6,275 nt of DNA, taken from NCBI GenBank assembly GCA_005884465.1, contig VAZH01000237.1, positions 2,009 through 8,283 on the forward strand, in the 5' to 3' direction. Below the pieces are notes generated by a model. That model saw only the letters and a program-made list of their open reading frames with translations. It was not told the origin of the DNA and searched no databases. The position numbers and the translations under genes were made by a program. Origin of the DNA: Alphaproteobacteria bacterium (lineage in GTDB: Bacteria; Pseudomonadota; Alphaproteobacteria; Rhizobiales; Xanthobacteraceae). This document shows positions 5,824-6,275 of the stretch, in pieces; position 1 is the stretch's first letter, and each line of letters opens with the position of its first letter.

Positions 5824-6275
5824 GGCGATTGAAAAAACTCCTCACGTTTCTATATCGATGCCCGGTTCTCGCGGTGTTGGCGCAACCAAATCATGCTCGG
5901 ATGCCGAAGCCGATGAGGCTTCATCCAAAGCGTTCTCGAATCTCACCTCAAGTTTGTTCATCTAGCATCAAGTGGCTGGGTCACCGCTACTCTGAAGCGG
6001 AGAGAAAATGGTGCCTCTTCATAAAGGGTGAGGGCTTTCCGCGTCAGTAGTCGGCGAACTCCTTCACGTAGCATTCGGTCTTCCTAGCTACCCTGGCTTG
6101 CCGTTTCCGGCGAACCGAAGAGAACAGTTATGCGGCGACGCAACTGGGGAGGTCGATCAACCAAGGTCAAAGCGTCTTGCCCATAATTTAACTAAGCACC
6201 AGCGTGAACCTGCCTACGAGAAGCGTAGCGTCGGCATCCCTAGTCCGCGCGGCTTCCGGCTCGCGCTCGTGGAAA
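5824..6275. other. Region without a convincing gene
   Basis: About 450 bases follow the LysR gene. A + frame from TTG 5829 to 6050 (73 codons) begins MKKLLTFLYRCPVLAVLAQP, which could pass for a signal peptide. It has no good ribosome site, no recognisable fold and poor codon use, and I do not call it. Another + frame is open from about 6029 to the window end without a plausible start. I recognise no transposase, RNA gene or repeat pair here. The region may hold the decayed end of a neighbouring gene or plain spacer. Confidence 0.5.
5899..5926 (+). terminator. Weak hairpin downstream of the LysR gene
   Basis: GAAGCC (5906-5911) pairs with GGCTTC (5917-5922) over the loop GATGA. GGAT (5899-5902) and ATCC (5923-5926) extend the stem beyond a three-base bulge. 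It lies 76 bases after the LysR stop and could end its transcript, but no T-run follows, so a role as terminator is uncertain. Confidence 0.25.

Noticed and set aside
5829..6050. Possible small secreted protein from TTG 5829
   Set aside because: The hydrophobic start is suggestive, but the ribosome site is absent, the start is TTG and the rest has no protein-like pattern.
6029..6275. Plus-strand frame open to the window end
   Set aside because: There is no start codon with a ribosome site, codon use is unlike the real genes, and I recognise no family.
1..6275. CRISPR array, tRNA, rRNA, intact insertion sequence or toxin-antitoxin pair
   Set aside because: I found no regularly spaced repeats, tRNA-like cloverleaf, transposase motif or paired small genes on either strand.

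Overview
The window is a fragment of a proteobacterial aromatic-degradation locus, probably from an alphaproteobacterium. That assignment is an inference from moderately high GC, the style of the dmp/xyl-type proteins and the CrgA-like LysR regulator; nothing in the window fixes the genus. The left two thirds (about 1-3631, all + strand) are a phenol/catechol meta-cleavage operon. In order it holds the 3' end of a phenol hydroxylase reductase (dmpP-like), a catechol 2,3-dioxygenase, a 2-hydroxypenta-2,4-dienoate hydratase (dmpE-like), remnants of acetaldehyde dehydrogenase (dmpF) and 4-hydroxy-2-oxovalerate aldolase (dmpG), and a 2-hydroxymuconic semialdehyde hydrolase (dmpD-like). Intact, these would take phenol to catechol, open the ring, hydrolyse and hydrate the product, and split it to pyruvate and acetyl-CoA.

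The main result is that this operon is decaying, at separate points. The dioxygenase is frameshifted by what looks like a 13-base deletion in its N-terminal domain. The dmpF start carries a one-base insertion and is then joined directly to the last ~47 codons of dmpG, with an estimated 1.7-1.8 kb missing. The hydratase and hydrolase remain fully open with all key residues. No ferredoxin (dmpQ/xylT) or semialdehyde dehydrogenase (dmpC/xylG) gene lies between the genes present. A 380-base stretch between dioxygenase and hydratase holds no recognisable gene but a strong imperfect hairpin.

The right third (3712-5823) is a separate divergent module. A LysR-type regulator reads rightward. A leftward operon holds the wreck of a zinc-type alcohol dehydrogenase/quinone oxidoreductase (MDR), an exported SnoaL-like (SgcJ/EcaC, NTF2-fold) protein and a short DoxX-family membrane protein whose C-terminus appears cut off at the junction with the catabolic operon. 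A perfect 14-base inverted repeat ends one base before the LysR start codon and contains its Shine-Dalgarno sequence, which suggests autoregulation at the DNA or RNA level.

From 5824 to the end (about 450 bases) there is no convincing gene. I see no RNA genes, CRISPR array, intact insertion sequence or defence system. The unusual content is the pattern of gene decay and the regulator's leader structure.
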